DNA of 64,000 bases. It comes from Sabethes cyaneus. Taxonomy: Eukaryota; Arthropoda; Insecta; Diptera; Culicidae. Position numbers and translations under genes: made by a program. Below, piece after piece: positions 24,126 through 35,089 of this stretch (position 1 is the first letter of the stretch; every line of letters begins with the position of its first letter). A model generated the notes under the pieces. That model was not told where the DNA came from. It saw nothing but the letters and a program-made list of their open reading frames with translations, and did not search any database. The stretch spans positions 69,693,449-69,757,448 of the forward strand of contig NC_071355.1 in NCBI RefSeq assembly GCF_943734655.1, read 5' to 3'.

Positions 24126-26065
24126 AGATATGAACTGTGCGGCAAGGAAACGGCTCATGGCGATAGGGTGTCGCCCGAACCGATCGACGTAATTGCTCTG
24201 TAAAAAGAAATGTGGAAACATTCGCAGAACGGAGTCGATGCAAACTAACGACCAAACAAAGCATTAGTCTTTAAAAATATATGCTGTTTTGGTGTTAGAG
24301 GTGATTAAATTGATAATTTTTCAAATTCTTCTCAAATTAGAAAAGACGTCTTTGGAAACGGGTTGCAATTCTAAGATTGAGTTTACCTGCCAATCAAAAA
24401 AAAATAAAATTGATAAAGCACCGATTTAAGACTCAAAATCAACTGCAGTTTCAGTTCCTCGAAATCGTGACTCTATTCGGAACGCAAATTGTATTGTATG
24501 TGACATGTTGCTTAATTTTTTTAGTAGTTTTACAGTAAATAGCATTTAGTCACGTTCCTTGCAACCTTAGGAATGCGGTTGTTGCGAAATGGATATCCTG
24601 CAAGGTTAGATTTACACCTCTGAAGTGTTATTCCAGTTAAATGAAAGTAAAAAAAATAAACACTCCAGCACGTACAACATCATTGTATCTAATCATGTTT
24701 TCACCGAACGAGTTTACCATGCGGTTGTGGTGGGTTCATCAGCGATGACCTTGGCGCAAATACTATTAACCAAACACTCGGTTATCTTGCGCCAATCCCA
24801 TGGAAGAAAAACAAACACACTTCAAAGAAAGGCAAATTGTCCAAAAGCGAATCAACATCCCTGGCAGCCGGCCGCCACGCACGAATCAGTCCGCGCACCT
24901 ACTTCCTGCAGAATAAACAACAGAGTGTTTGGGATTTTCGTAGCTTCGGCCACAAGCCGGTCGGTCGGCCCACGGACAAAGTCACCATCATCATCATCGT
25001 CGTCATCATTGAAAAACAAACCCGATAGCGAGAAGGAAAATAAAAGCAGTTGTACAACAGTAAACAGTACCTAGGCTAGGTGCATTATACTTCATAACAG
25101 ACTTGAATGATGCCGCCAAGGTGAACAGCAGAATTGTCCCTGCTATGATTGTCGTTGTGATTGTGGTCGGTCAGGTTTGAGTTTTGTTTGATAAACTTTT
25201 GTTGGTTAAAAATGGTCTTAATTCGACTTTGCCTGATTGTTTCCTTATTATAAGGGCAGTCCATCAGAAGCTTATACTTAATAGTTTCTTCAGTTTAAAT
25301 GAAAAATTTTTATATTAATTTTTAGTGTTAACCGTTAGTGAAAAATTGCATACTTTTATGAGAGTAATTGCATCTAGTGGGTAGCTCATTGCATAACAGT
25401 TTGCTTGCTGCAGTCCATTGTACGTACGCAGTAATAGTTGTCAACTGGTTCGACCAACACCTAGCTCTGCGGTTTTGTGGTTTTCTATCGGTCGGTTTTA
25501 CATCAGGACAGTCCGAGTGGTCAGAAGTGAATGTGTGTGCCTCTGCTAGGAAAATAAAACATCCACTGGCACTGGGTCGAAGTAGTTGAATGTTTTTTGG
25601 AAGCAATTCAGATGAGCTTCACCACAAGTAGGTCTAACTCCAGCTTTCTCAGATTTTTGTTACCCTTCACGAATTCTATTTCTGCAATTGCTTGTTCCTC
25701 CAAATTAAACATCAATAATTTATGCAATTTAAATTGTATTACGAAAAGAACATACAACTTCGTAAACATGTGCTCTAACCAAGTTTTCAACAAGAGCATT
25801 GATAGACTTCCAAGTTCCAACATAGTGTTGAAGTCCTTTGGATTCAGTTCATTCATGGTGGTGCCTTAAAGTAAATAAGACTGTTCGAAAATTAACGAAA
25901 CGCAGTTTGCATAGTGATATCAGTTTTTTGGAAAACTTATTCTACGTGCACATAAATAGCGTATCCAGACATAAGCAAAACGTGAGGCACCCAACCCTTC
26001 AGAAGAATATTATGGCCTAGAAGAAACGGAACAATAGTAGGATGGCGAAACTATTATTGTTCTGG
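24126..26065. other. Unassigned DNA with a few open frames
   Basis: 24625-25074 (149 aa, no ATG at its start, Ser-rich end from a TCATCATCATC tract) and a minus frame 25856-25608 (82 aa, MNELNPKDFNTMLELGSLSM...) are open but match nothing I recognise. No splice or promoter signals that I can support. Confidence 0.3.
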
Positions 26066-26265
26066 ACTTTGGTTGCAATTGGATTTAAAATCAAAGTTGA
26101 AATTTAACTAGAAATTAGACTTGACACAATACATGAATTAGACTTGAATTTAAACTAATTTTAGCTTGAAGCTTTACTTCATTTTGAATTGGAAATAGGA
26201 CTTGATATTGGATGCGAAATTGAGCTTAAATTTAAAGTAATTTGAGCTGGAACTTTTATTTGGAA
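26066..26265. repeat. TTGAAATTGGA satellite, left of the second Helitron
   Basis: Same degenerate motif as 9484-10418; resumes at 28642 on the other side of the Helitron. Confidence 0.8.
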
Positions 26266-26614
26266 CTAGTTGAGTGGCCGATCTTACCCGGGGCGCCTTG
26301 GTCTGACAGCCACTTGTACATCAGTTATTGTAACAGAAATGCAATAATGCAAAAATATAACCCTTGTTCCTCTGTTGGATGTTCCTCGTCAGCTCCCCCT
26401 CTTTTGTCTACCTGGAAACTTACACATCTGTTTTCTTTACGGAAATCCCTATAAACCCTATAAAGAAAGAGATACAATTACATTTATCCTATTTGCACCT
26501 TCCGCTAACAATGGTCACCCCACCCACAGGTAATGAATAGTTTCAAAATCAGTAGAAGATGCAACAGTGTTTCTTCCATGGATACATACAAGCTGTCATT
26601 CCTTTCATCTCACT

Positions 26615-26800
26615 TCAAGACAAAACTTGTTTGTAAACAATGTTTTTAGTTTCACCACCAGGAGCAAGTATGCACAAATTATTGGCCGAGCCCACTCTGG
26701 AACATGCCACATAAAGTTGATCATGGGAAAAACATGGTGTTCTCAGATCAACTCCACACTGTTTGAATGATTGCCGCTGTGACTCAAATAGAGTCGGCCA
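26615..26800 (-). pseudogene. C-terminal fragment of Helitron RepHel helicase
   Basis: Minus strand, one open frame ending at a stop at 26615-26617. It reads SQRQSFKQCGVDLRTPCFSH then DQLYVACSRVGSANNLCIL, then APGGETKNIVYKQVL. QLYVACSRV is the conserved last helicase motif (PIF1-like superfamily 1B) of Helitron proteins, and the TKN-VY tail is their usual C-terminus. Only about 60 residues are recognisable; the ATPase motifs and the Rep nuclease are absent. The frame stays open to about 26900 with unrelated residues. Confidence 0.85.
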
Positions 26801-27059
26801 GCAACACTTATCACTAATGGTGGAACACTTTTTATACGGGTCACTTTGATTCGACGCATAATTACACTTGACAAATCTACAGCTGCGAGCATTGCCGTTT
26901 AGTGTTTCGTATTTTCATTTTTTCTTCCTGTTAGCAACCTCCTGTCATCAGCTCCCTCTTTTGTTCCACCTTTTGTCACTTAAGGAAGAACCATCCAAAT
27001 ATTTCGGAGTCCTCCCCCTGTTACTCCCCCTCTCTTTTGTCAACCCCTTCAGTTCTAAT

Positions 27060-28070
27060 TGATATAAATCAAGGAACATGTATAAAAGTTTGATAAAGAA
27101 CGGTCAAGGCGTTTCGAAGTTATCGTCTCCCCCCTATTAGTCCTACCTCCCTTTGTCAATCCCGGTGCTGTTTCCCTGATGTGTGCCAAGTTTGATAAAG
27201 AACGATCGAAACGTTTCGGAGTTATGGCCTCCTCCTATTAGGGACCCTCCTCCTGTCAGTGAACCTCCCCGCCTCGTTTTTGTTAACCTCCCAGTGCTGA
27301 TTCTCTTATGTCAAGGAACATGTGTGCCAAGTGTAATGAATAACCATCCAGGCATTTCGGAGTTATGACCTCCTCCTGTTACAAACCCCTTCCCCCTTTT
27401 ACTTTCGGAGTTATGGTCCCCTCTTTGTCAACTCCCGTGCTAATTCGCTGAAAGGCGATTCGGAGTTATGCCACCCTCCTTATTAGACCCTACCCCTATC
27501 GGGGAACCTCCCTCCCTCGTTTATGTCAACCCCCCAGTGCTGATTCTCTTATGTCAAGGAATATGTGTGCCAAGTTTGATGGATAAGCTTCCAGGCATTT
27601 CGGAGTTATGGTCTCCCCCCTGTTACGACCCCCCCCTTTTATTTCGGAGTTACGGTCCCCTCCTCTATTAGTTCCCCTCCCCCCTTTGTTAACCCCCGTG
27701 CCAAATCGCTGATGTCAAGGAACATGTGTGCCAATTTTGATAAAGAACGGTCAAAGCGCTGCGAAGTTATGGCTTCCCCCATATTAGGGACCAATCAGGG
27801 AACCTCCCTCCCTCGTTTTTGTTAACCCCCCAGTGCTGATTCTCTGATGCCAAGGAACAATTGTGCCAAGTTTGATGAATAACCGTCCAGGTATTTCGGA
27901 GTTATGACCAGTTATGACCCCTTCTGTTACGAACCCCCCCCCCCCCCCCCCCCCTCACCTTTTGTCAACCCACCAGTGCAAAACCTCTTATATCAAGGAA
28001 CATGTGTGCCAGGTTTGGTGGAGATCGGTCAAGGCGTTCTGGAATTATGGTGGAACATACAAACATACAA
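27060..28070 (-). repeat. C-rich tandem repeats of the Helitron
   Basis: Repeated modules AAGGAACATGTGTGCCAAGT / TGATAAAGAACGGTCAAGGC / TTTCGGAGTTATGG, separated by C-rich tracts (CCCCTCCCCC), recur about seven times between 27069 and 28050. A homopolymer of more than 20 Cs lies near 27930-27955. Frames such as 27183-27368 are repeat translations. Confidence 0.88.
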
Positions 28071-28089
28071 ACTCACGCTCACTTATATA

Positions 28090-28633
28090 GGGTAGTCGAT
28101 CCAATAGTTGTGGTAGTACCAATAGTTGCGCTACTATTCATTATTAATGCATATTTTCGTCACCGTAGCATTTTAGATAAAACAATTACATTCATTATAT
28201 AAAACAGGTTTTTAGAAGTATTGGTAGTTAGACTACACCATTAATTTTAAAAGCATTATTTGCTAAAATGCCAATTTTCCAAAATCTAACGCGCAGTATG
28301 AGCGCACAACTATAGGCGCTCATCTATAGTTTTGCTATGATGTTTTTTCACTTGGCAACCTAGCAATGTATATGAAATAACACAATTAAAGGAACATCAA
28401 ACTTAATTAAGGAAACATTAGCGCAACTGTTGGTACAATATAATTGAATCGGAAAATTCATTTTTGCTTTATAAAGCTTCTCGTACAAAGAAAGCAATTG
28501 TCTTGCCTTGTGACAAATACCTTGTATTTGATAAATTTATATCCCACAAGCATTAATTGAAGCATATAGCTCAATAAACAAGCAAAATGAAGTTATATTG
28601 TGCTTAGTGGCGCAACTAATGGATCATCTACCC
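28090..28633. mobile_element. 544-bp TIR element inserted in the Helitron terminus
   Basis: GGGTAGTCGATCCAATAGTT at the left is matched, inverted, by AACTAATGGATCATCTACCC at the right (imperfect TIR of about 23 bp). TATATA lies on both sides, so the target duplication is TA, TATA or TATATA. No coding frame. The interior has further AACTATTGG-like subterminal motifs. Confidence 0.85.
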
Positions 28634-28641
28634 TATATAGA

Positions 28642-29050
28642 TTAGACATGAAATCGAAATTAAAACATAATTTGAAGCTTTTTTTTGAAATTGAAATTGA
28701 AGTAGGCTTAGAATTGAACGTGAAATTAAAGTTGAAAGTTGACTGAAGATTGGATTTAAAATCGTGCTCGAATTTGAGCTTAAAATTGGCTTTGAAATTG
28801 GATATAAATTGTACTTGACGTTAGACTTGGAATTATATTTGAAATTAGACAAGAAATCAGAATTTAAATTTGACTATAAATTGAACTTTAAGTTTAGGTT
28901 TAGGTTGGAATTAAATTACCCCTGAAAATGGGTTTAAAATCGGACATAGAATTGAACTTGATGTTATACGTTAAATTGGATTTGAATTTTGACTAATTTG
29001 AACTTGAAGTTTTACTTCATAAAGGATATGGACACGAAATCAGACACGAA
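28642..29050. repeat. TTGAAATTGGA satellite, right of the second Helitron
   Basis: Degenerate TTGAAATTGAA/TTAGACATGAAATC array continuing that at 26066-26265. Confidence 0.82.
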
Positions 29051-29433
29051 GATTTACTTGCAATTAAAATTGATATTCTGCGGCTTATTCTCTCATTCTG
29101 TTTTATCTTTTTCTGTTCCGTTTTTTTCCAGTCTTGTTTTTTCCACTTTTTGCTCCGTTTTTTTCCTTTTCTGTTCCGTTTTCTTGGTTTGGTGGTGCTC
29201 TCTTTCCTTCCGTTTTTGCTCTTCATTTTTTCGTCCTCTTTCTGTCCCGTGTATCCATTTTCATTGTTCCGTTATTCTTCGTTTCCTGTCTCATTTTTAC
29301 TTATTTTCACTCCTATTTTTCCTCATGTTTTTCACTCGTTTTCTCTTGACTTTATCCTTTTTTTTTTGTTTCCAGTCTGCTCCGTTTCTCCTCTTTTTGA
29401 TGCGCTGTTTTTCCGTCTTTTCTGTCACATTTA
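29051..29433. repeat. Pyrimidine-rich degenerate array (T/C)
   Basis: Dominated by TTTTCCGTTTTT and TTCTGTTCCGTTTT variants. The Phe/Leu/Ser-rich frames across it (e.g. 28989-29486) look like membrane proteins only because of the composition. Confidence 0.85.
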
Positions 29434-29810
29434 GGCCATTACAAATATTTTCTAAAGTTTTTGTCCTTCCGATGCTAGTCAATTGAAGGGGGGACGAAAA
29501 AAAAAGACTTCTTTAGTTAGGCAAAAAAAAAAAATTCTTGATTTTGATATATGTTGTTATTTTCTATACAAAAACCTGACAAAATAAAGTCAAAATCGAA
29601 AAAAAATTTTTTTGCCGGTATTCGGAAGCTATACATATTATTTGTACTTCCAATTTTATTTCGTGCTAGAACTCTTTTTTTGAGTTCTTTAGGTTGTAAA
29701 CTTACAGATAATTGATATTATACAAAAAATTTTTACTCGAGCTTAACAAATTTTTTTTGCCTCCGATTTTTAGAGTCAATTTTGAAGGGCAAGGGAAGGG
29801 CATCTGCAAG
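29434..29810. repeat. Array-flanking interspersed repeat, copy 1
   Basis: 29434-29466 is the reverse complement of the shared box ACAAAAACTT...TTTGCAATGGCC (here TTTGTAATGGCC), followed by a C/G run. 29510-29800 (plus) resembles 42170-42436: a TTTTTTTGCC block, TTTTATTTCGTG, GAGTTCTTTAGG, ATTGATATTATA, then GCCTCCGATTTTTAGAGTC. Confidence 0.75.
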
Positions 29811-30325
29811 TATCTGCATATTTTGCATACCAATTTGTAGGGAATTGTTAAAGTTATCTGCCCAAATGTGTATTTCAGAGAATTCCTGGGAATACCATGG
29901 CTGGGAATACCTGGGAATAGTGCGGATTTTTTTCATACATTTTATAACTTAACCTCCTAGCGTCAAACAGTCTTCACAGAAAATATGTATTTCAGCATAC
30001 TGAATAATTTTGTAGAACATTTGAAAGCAATAAAATAATCGTGTGCAAAGTTATTGAATAAAACTGATTGTTAAGTGCTCTTTTTAACACATCATTCTAT
30101 TTCGCATCCGGTAAGAGATAGATAGTTACTTTATTCAGCAAAGTTGCTTATTTTAGTATGTTCTGAAACTTTTGGAGAAAAAAAAATTATTTAAGAAAAC
30201 AAAAGGGTGATATACCTAATAGGTGAATTCATGGTCACCCTAATAGTGCAGGAAGATGCGCTATATTTTATTATTTTACTTCTCCGAAGACAACACCCTT
30301 GAAAATTTACACAAATTTACACACA
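29811..30325. other. Unassigned DNA between two copies of GCCTCCGATTTTTAGAG
   Basis: Bracketed by direct repeats of TTTTGCCTCCGATTTTTAGA (29755-29790 and 30330-30360), so it may be inserted sequence. No termini identified. Confidence 0.35.
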
Positions 30326-30405
30326 ATTTTTTTTTGCCTCCGATTTTTAGAGTCAATTTTGAAGGGTAGTGGGGACAAAAACTTCAAAAATAATTTGCAA
30401 TGGCC
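30326..30405 (+). repeat. Array-flanking interspersed repeat, copy 2
   Basis: TTGCCTCCGATTTTTAGAG, GAAGGG, then GACAAAAACTTCAAAAATAA and TTTGCAATGGCC (30374-30405), directly followed by the pyrimidine array. Confidence 0.85.
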
Positions 30406-31325
30406 TTATTCTATTTTTGGTTTCCGTTTTTCCCTTTCCTCTCCGGTTTTCCTTCCTTTATCTTTCGTCTTTTTCTCTTCTGTCTTGTCTCTAACCTTAG
30501 TGCGTTTTTTCTAGTTTTCATTTTTTCCCTCCTTTTTTGCATTGTTTTTGTCCATTTTTCTCCTTTCATATTCCATTTGACCTTTTATCCCGTTTTCCTC
30601 GTTTCCTCTATCGGGTTTCTTTTTGTCCCGAAATTCTTCTTTTCCCTTTTGTTTCTTTTCGGTTCCGTATCTTCCGTATTCGTATCCGTATCTTCCGTAT
30701 CTCTTTCTTGCTTAGTTTTCCCTCTTTTTTTCGTTTTTCTTGTTTATGCCTTCTCTTTCCTCTTTCTTTGTTTTTTTTTAAATTTCTTTTCCTGTCCGGC
30801 TTTACTTAAGTGTTAATTTTCCTGGTTCCATTTTTTGTCTATTTTTACTTTCGTTTTCGCCGTTTTCACGTTTCCAGTTTATTCATCTTTTCCTGTCTCA
30901 TTTTTTGTCCGGTTTCGAGTTTTTCTTTTTTTCGGTCCCGATTTTCGTCCTTTTTCGCTTTTTAATTTCTTTTCTATCGCGATTTTCGATCTCGTCTGTT
31001 TCCTTCTTCCTCTTTATGTCCTGCATTTCGTTTACGTCTGTTTCGCTCTTGCTCTCAATGTCGTCCTTTTCTATTACGTTTTGGTTTTTCTTTTCCATCT
31101 TATCCCTTTTTTCAACCGTTTTCATTGTTTTTCTTTTTCTGTCCCATTTTTCTCTCTTTTGTTCCCGTTTTTTCTTCTTTTCTTTTCCTCCTTTTCTATC
31201 CTTTTTTTATTTCTTGGTTTTTTCTACTTTCCTGCTTGTTTTCGTTTCTCATCTTTTTCTGTCCAGCCTCCTTATTTTTACTTCATTTTCCCTCATTATT
31301 TCTCCCGTTTTTTTCGTTTGATTAC
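30406..31325. repeat. 920-bp pyrimidine-rich degenerate array
   Basis: TTTTTCGTTTT, TTTTTCTTTTCTGTCC and TCCGTATC variants with few purines. The Phe-rich frames up to 177 aa are composition artefacts. Confidence 0.88.
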
Positions 31326-31334
31326 AATCACTTT

Positions 31335-31400
31335 AACAGCTCGTGACTTCTGCGGGGTTGGGATTTGAACCCGGGTCCTCGGCGTGCACTATGGGCCAGA
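31335..31400 (-). repeat. tRNA-like SINE fragment with a B box
   Basis: On minus: CACGCCGAGGACCC then GGGTTCAAATCCC (a good Pol III B box) then AACCCCGCAGAAGTCACGAG. No full tRNA cloverleaf or A box of quality is seen, so it is more likely a SINE head than a tRNA gene. On this strand it is followed by the purine-rich complement of the array at 30406-31325. Confidence 0.5.
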
Positions 31401-33640
31401 AATTAAAATTTCGGGACAAAAATATTTGCGGTTAAACGGCATGTCTCAGCTCAATGTGGTCTTCGGCAACTTTTTGAATGAACTTTTGAACTTTGAACGG
31501 CAACTTTTGAAGGGGTCGTCCAATATTTAAGCGTTACTTAAACAACACTTTAAGTAATAACTTTTTCAGTAAATTTTTTTTCACCTTTTTTTCACCAAAA
31601 TATTAAAGATAAACTAATTTCAAGTATTTTTTCTGAAGATATCAAACTTCTACCTTTTACCCATTTTCAGCAACAGAACTTTGTTTATAAACGACCTCTC
31701 AAATCACATTTCTTCTTGTAGCATGTTTATGTCAATAGACAGCTCAATGTGATGTTCTAGAAAACGATTTGCACATTAAAGAGGAATATTTTTGCTGAAG
31801 ACTGTTCTGCTTTATATGCATTAATTAATAAGATATAACTAATTTTAGGTTAAAAACCGTCAGTGTAATAGCAATTCTTTCAACAAAAGCTGCTTCACCG
31901 ATTTGATAATATAAATAGCATAGTGACGGTATCAATGAAATTTGTTTAGTTGTTACAAAAATATTCTTATTTTTAATCGCTGTCTTACTGATTTTTGCTT
32001 TCTATCGTATTGACTGACCAAACCATGCATAACTTCCTTACCCGCAATGGGCCATAAAAAGTTATTATTTCGATGTTTGCACTTGCAGGAGAAAATAGAA
32101 AATCGCCGGCCGTCATAAAGCATGGGGATCAATTAATTTGGATGACGTGATACCGTGTGCGAGGAAGATTCAGCACAAAAATCCTCATCATCATTATCAT
32201 CAATGATTCGTGAGACATAGACTAGGCAGCGTCTACCGAGTCTCACTCACTTACCCGCTTAGCTCAGGGAAACAAAGAAAGCTCTTTTCAACGAGTCATT
32301 TACGATCGGAACCACTGCTGCAAGTGTGCAACGCTAGCTCGACGTGGAAATAAACGATGCATGTCCGGTTCATTGCACGGCTACACACTTCCATAACTAC
32401 AACCAACCACATCCCCAGAGCAGCCACACATTCGATGAACTTGTTCCGCAGAGGACATGGATCCCGGGGATCTGCCTCTAATGGCACGAAAGCGTCCTGC
32501 GTCCTCCTCCTCCCACACATCGCACCGTTTCGTCAGCACGGTCTGATGGCTGGTCGTTAGTTGCAGAAGAAACAAGCTTCGGTAATCAGATCCTTACATC
32601 TTCTTAATTAAAAGCTTTACCAGCACTATTCCGAAGCTGGTGATAATTGTTACACAACAATGGGAAGACAGCATAAAAAACAGGATCAACCATTTGCTTC
32701 TCTCGACCAACAAATGGAATGGCAGTTTTCCGGCTCCAATGTCATCGAATAAATGGACCAAGAAGCCAAAGAGTTGGTGGTCAGGTTTCTCGATTTTTGG
32801 TTCGTAAATTCTACTGCTAGCTAGCATCGTGCTTCGCTTGCCCGCTTGCTCGAGCAACGAAACAAGGCAAGACTAAGTCCAAGCCAGGTACAACCAAATT
32901 AACGTCGGTACTCGGAAGGTTGAAAAACTCTCCGTCAAACGAAAGATTTCCTCGATTTCAACAGGATAGGCAAAAAGCCACTGACATGGAAACTGTATTC
33001 CGGGGAGTTTTTCTCAATCCCACCGCTTCCGTTAACGACGCGGTTGTCACCGTCGGTCGTCGTCGACGAACCTCAGCCGGGTACGTTTTGTTTTTTCGTT
33101 CATCCCACCGTCAATTAAAATTTTAATTAAGAAAAACGACACGAGCGTCAACAGCTAGTGCGCAACAACGGCCCGGTGTGCGGTGGAGTAACCGAGTCGT
33201 GGTGGTGGGTGAATCAGAGCGATGGGACCAGAGAGAAACAGAGAGAGAAAGCGAAAAAAAAAAAACGACGGAAACGGAAGAACGCGTCGGAAGTGCAATT
33301 AAAAGGTTCTCTTTTGAAGTGGCCCATGGGAATGGATAAACGCTTTTGGCGGAAATTGAACCAGAAAAAAGTGACTTCTAAGGATTCGGTATATTGGCTG
33401 CAGCAGGCTATTCAGTAAGAGGTGTTCGTTAACTTGAGCGTTCAGAAAAGGTTGTTGTCACACTTTTGCGGGCCACCAGGTCGGGAACTCTGACTTTGAT
33501 TTGAAAAAATTATAACGATGATTGGCTGTTAATCTATTAGCAAATATAAGAGAGTGCAGATTTTCTTTCGGTTTGACTAAATTGTTTCTAAATTGACAAT
33601 TATTTCGTCCCAAATGTATTGTAACAATTACGCGTTTTTG
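31401..33640. other. Unassigned mostly unique DNA
   Basis: 31401-32050 is AT-rich. 32050-33420 is more balanced in composition with frames of 60-90 aa but no domain; could include host exon or regulatory DNA. No supported splice pairs. Confidence 0.35.
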
Positions 33641-34265
33641 AGCGAAGTCTATTTTTACGACACCGATGGTTGTCGAAACGATGATGCACCGAACTGTTCA
33701 TAGGGTTCCTCTTGACAGTAGCACAACGTAACACTGCTTAAACCAGTATAACTACTTGATAATCAAGTACCATCATACTGAATAAAGCCATCTTTTCGAC
33801 AATGATCGTACAATTCCACATTATTTACCAATGCGTATCAAGCCGATCCATATCTTTTCATTTAACTATGGTCGTACCGAACCATACCCCAAGTAGCACA
33901 CTTACGATACTTCTAGTTACGTCAACCTAATAACGACTTAAATTAGTGATTTAACACTCAGTTCAATCTTTTTATACCAAGTTTGTTAGTAAGGATACTT
34001 CATTAAACATTAAACGTACCGAAATATTTCATTTGCTTATGGACGAATCGGACCATACAATTCTGTGCCATACAGAATCTTTTTATTTATCAATGGTCGT
34101 GCCGAACCATTTTAATTAAAAGCTATCCAGAATCATTTTATTCTCCAATGGTCATATCGAACTATTTCATGCATCTATGGTCCTACCGAACCATATACCT
34201 CATTGAACAATGATCGTGCCGAATCATTTTACTTATCAATGATCGCACCGAACCATTTGTCTCTT
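33641..34265. repeat. Degenerate GGTCGTACCGAACCATT satellite, left block
   Basis: Variants of ATGGTCGTACCGAACCATTT with irregular period of about 30-40 bp. 34080-34240 aligns with 36270-36395 as a higher-order copy (shared CCATATACCTCATTGAA). Confidence 0.85.
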
Positions 34266-34470
34266 ATCTATCGAATCTTACGATCCGGATAATATAAATG
34301 TCTGTTTAGAATTCAGAAAACTGCAAATACATTCCATTGGCCAGTGTTTGCGAATATGTTTAATCTTTGTATTAGTTCTTTGAGTTCTTATATTGCATAA
34401 TATAGCTCTAAGATGTTGTACATAAAAGAGTCAGCCGGAAACTGAAACAAATAGTTTTTATGGTCGTGTT

Positions 34471-34745
34471 GGATTTGCAAATAATTTTTAAAGTTTTTGT
34501 TATCCCCCCCCCCCCCCTTCGAAGTTGGCTTGGAAAATCGGGGGGCAAAAAAACAATTTGCCGGATATAAGTCTTTTATAAAATTGATTCCCTGTGGACT
34601 CTACAGTCTAAAGTACTCGAAAAATGAATATATACGCTGCTAACACGGAATAGAAATGGAAATTACGAACAACGGAATTTCCGAAAATCCGCAAAAAAAA
34701 TTTCGTTCGATTTTGTCTTTCTTTTTCTATTTTTTTGCTGGAAAA
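34471..34745 (-). repeat. Array-flanking interspersed repeat, copy 3 (inverted)
   Basis: Reverse complement of the 42170-42467 unit: the box (TTTGCAA...AGTTTTTGTTA), a C-run (about 13 Cs near 34505), CTTGGAAAATCGGGGGGC, then TTGATTCCCTGTGGACTCTA and GGAATTTCCGAAAATC. Confidence 0.8.
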
Positions 34746-34921
34746 TAATAACGTATATATAAAAAGCAATAGTAGATACTAAAATTATTAATTAGATATT
34801 ATTTAGAATAATAAATTAGAGAAATTAGATATTAAAAAATCTCTTTGTTATTTTTCGCCCCCCCCCCTTCAGTTGGCCAACATCGGAAGAACAAAAACTT
34901 TTTTAAATATTTGTAATGACC
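34746..34921 (+). repeat. AT-rich DNA ending in box copy 4
   Basis: 34746-34850 is AT-rich with repeated ATTAGATATTA. 34846-34921 reads TTTTTCGCCCCCCCC...CATCGGAAGAACAAAAACTT and TTTGTAATGACC, the same flank type as copy 1. Here no simple array follows immediately. Confidence 0.65.
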
Positions 34922-35089
34922 TTATTTAACTGAATAAATACGTCTGGCTGTTTGCAACAGTTATGTAGTCTGATTAGAGTAAAATGTTGCTTCGAAAATT
35001 CTTGATCGTTTGCTATCATTAACTCATTTTTTAAAATTTTGCGACTTGGTTCAGTCTGATTTAACACCGACCATATGATATCGCGACAA
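34922..35089. other. Unassigned DNA before the satellite
   Basis: Short AT-rich segment, no element recognised. Confidence 0.4.

Larger units (their letters stand above)
26266..28641 (-). mobile_element. Helitron, minus strand, with helicase remnant
   Basis: Read on the minus strand it starts A|TCTATATA (28641), continues TATAAGTGAGCGTGAG after an inserted TIR element, and ends CTCAACTAG|T (26266). These are Helitron termini (5'-TC, 3'-CTRR, inserted between A and T). Excision joins GGAA to TTAGACATG, restoring the satellite that flanks both sides. Inside, near the 3' end, lies a recognisable C-terminal piece of the Helitron helicase, which independently supports the class. The rest is C-rich tandem repeats. 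Confidence 0.82.

Noticed and set aside
24625..25074. 149-aa open frame as a host gene
   Set aside because: No ATG at its start, no domain, Ser run from a trinucleotide repeat.
28989..31368. Phe/Leu/Ser-rich frames up to 177 aa resembling multi-pass membrane proteins
   Set aside because: Produced by pyrimidine-rich degenerate arrays; open in several frames at once.
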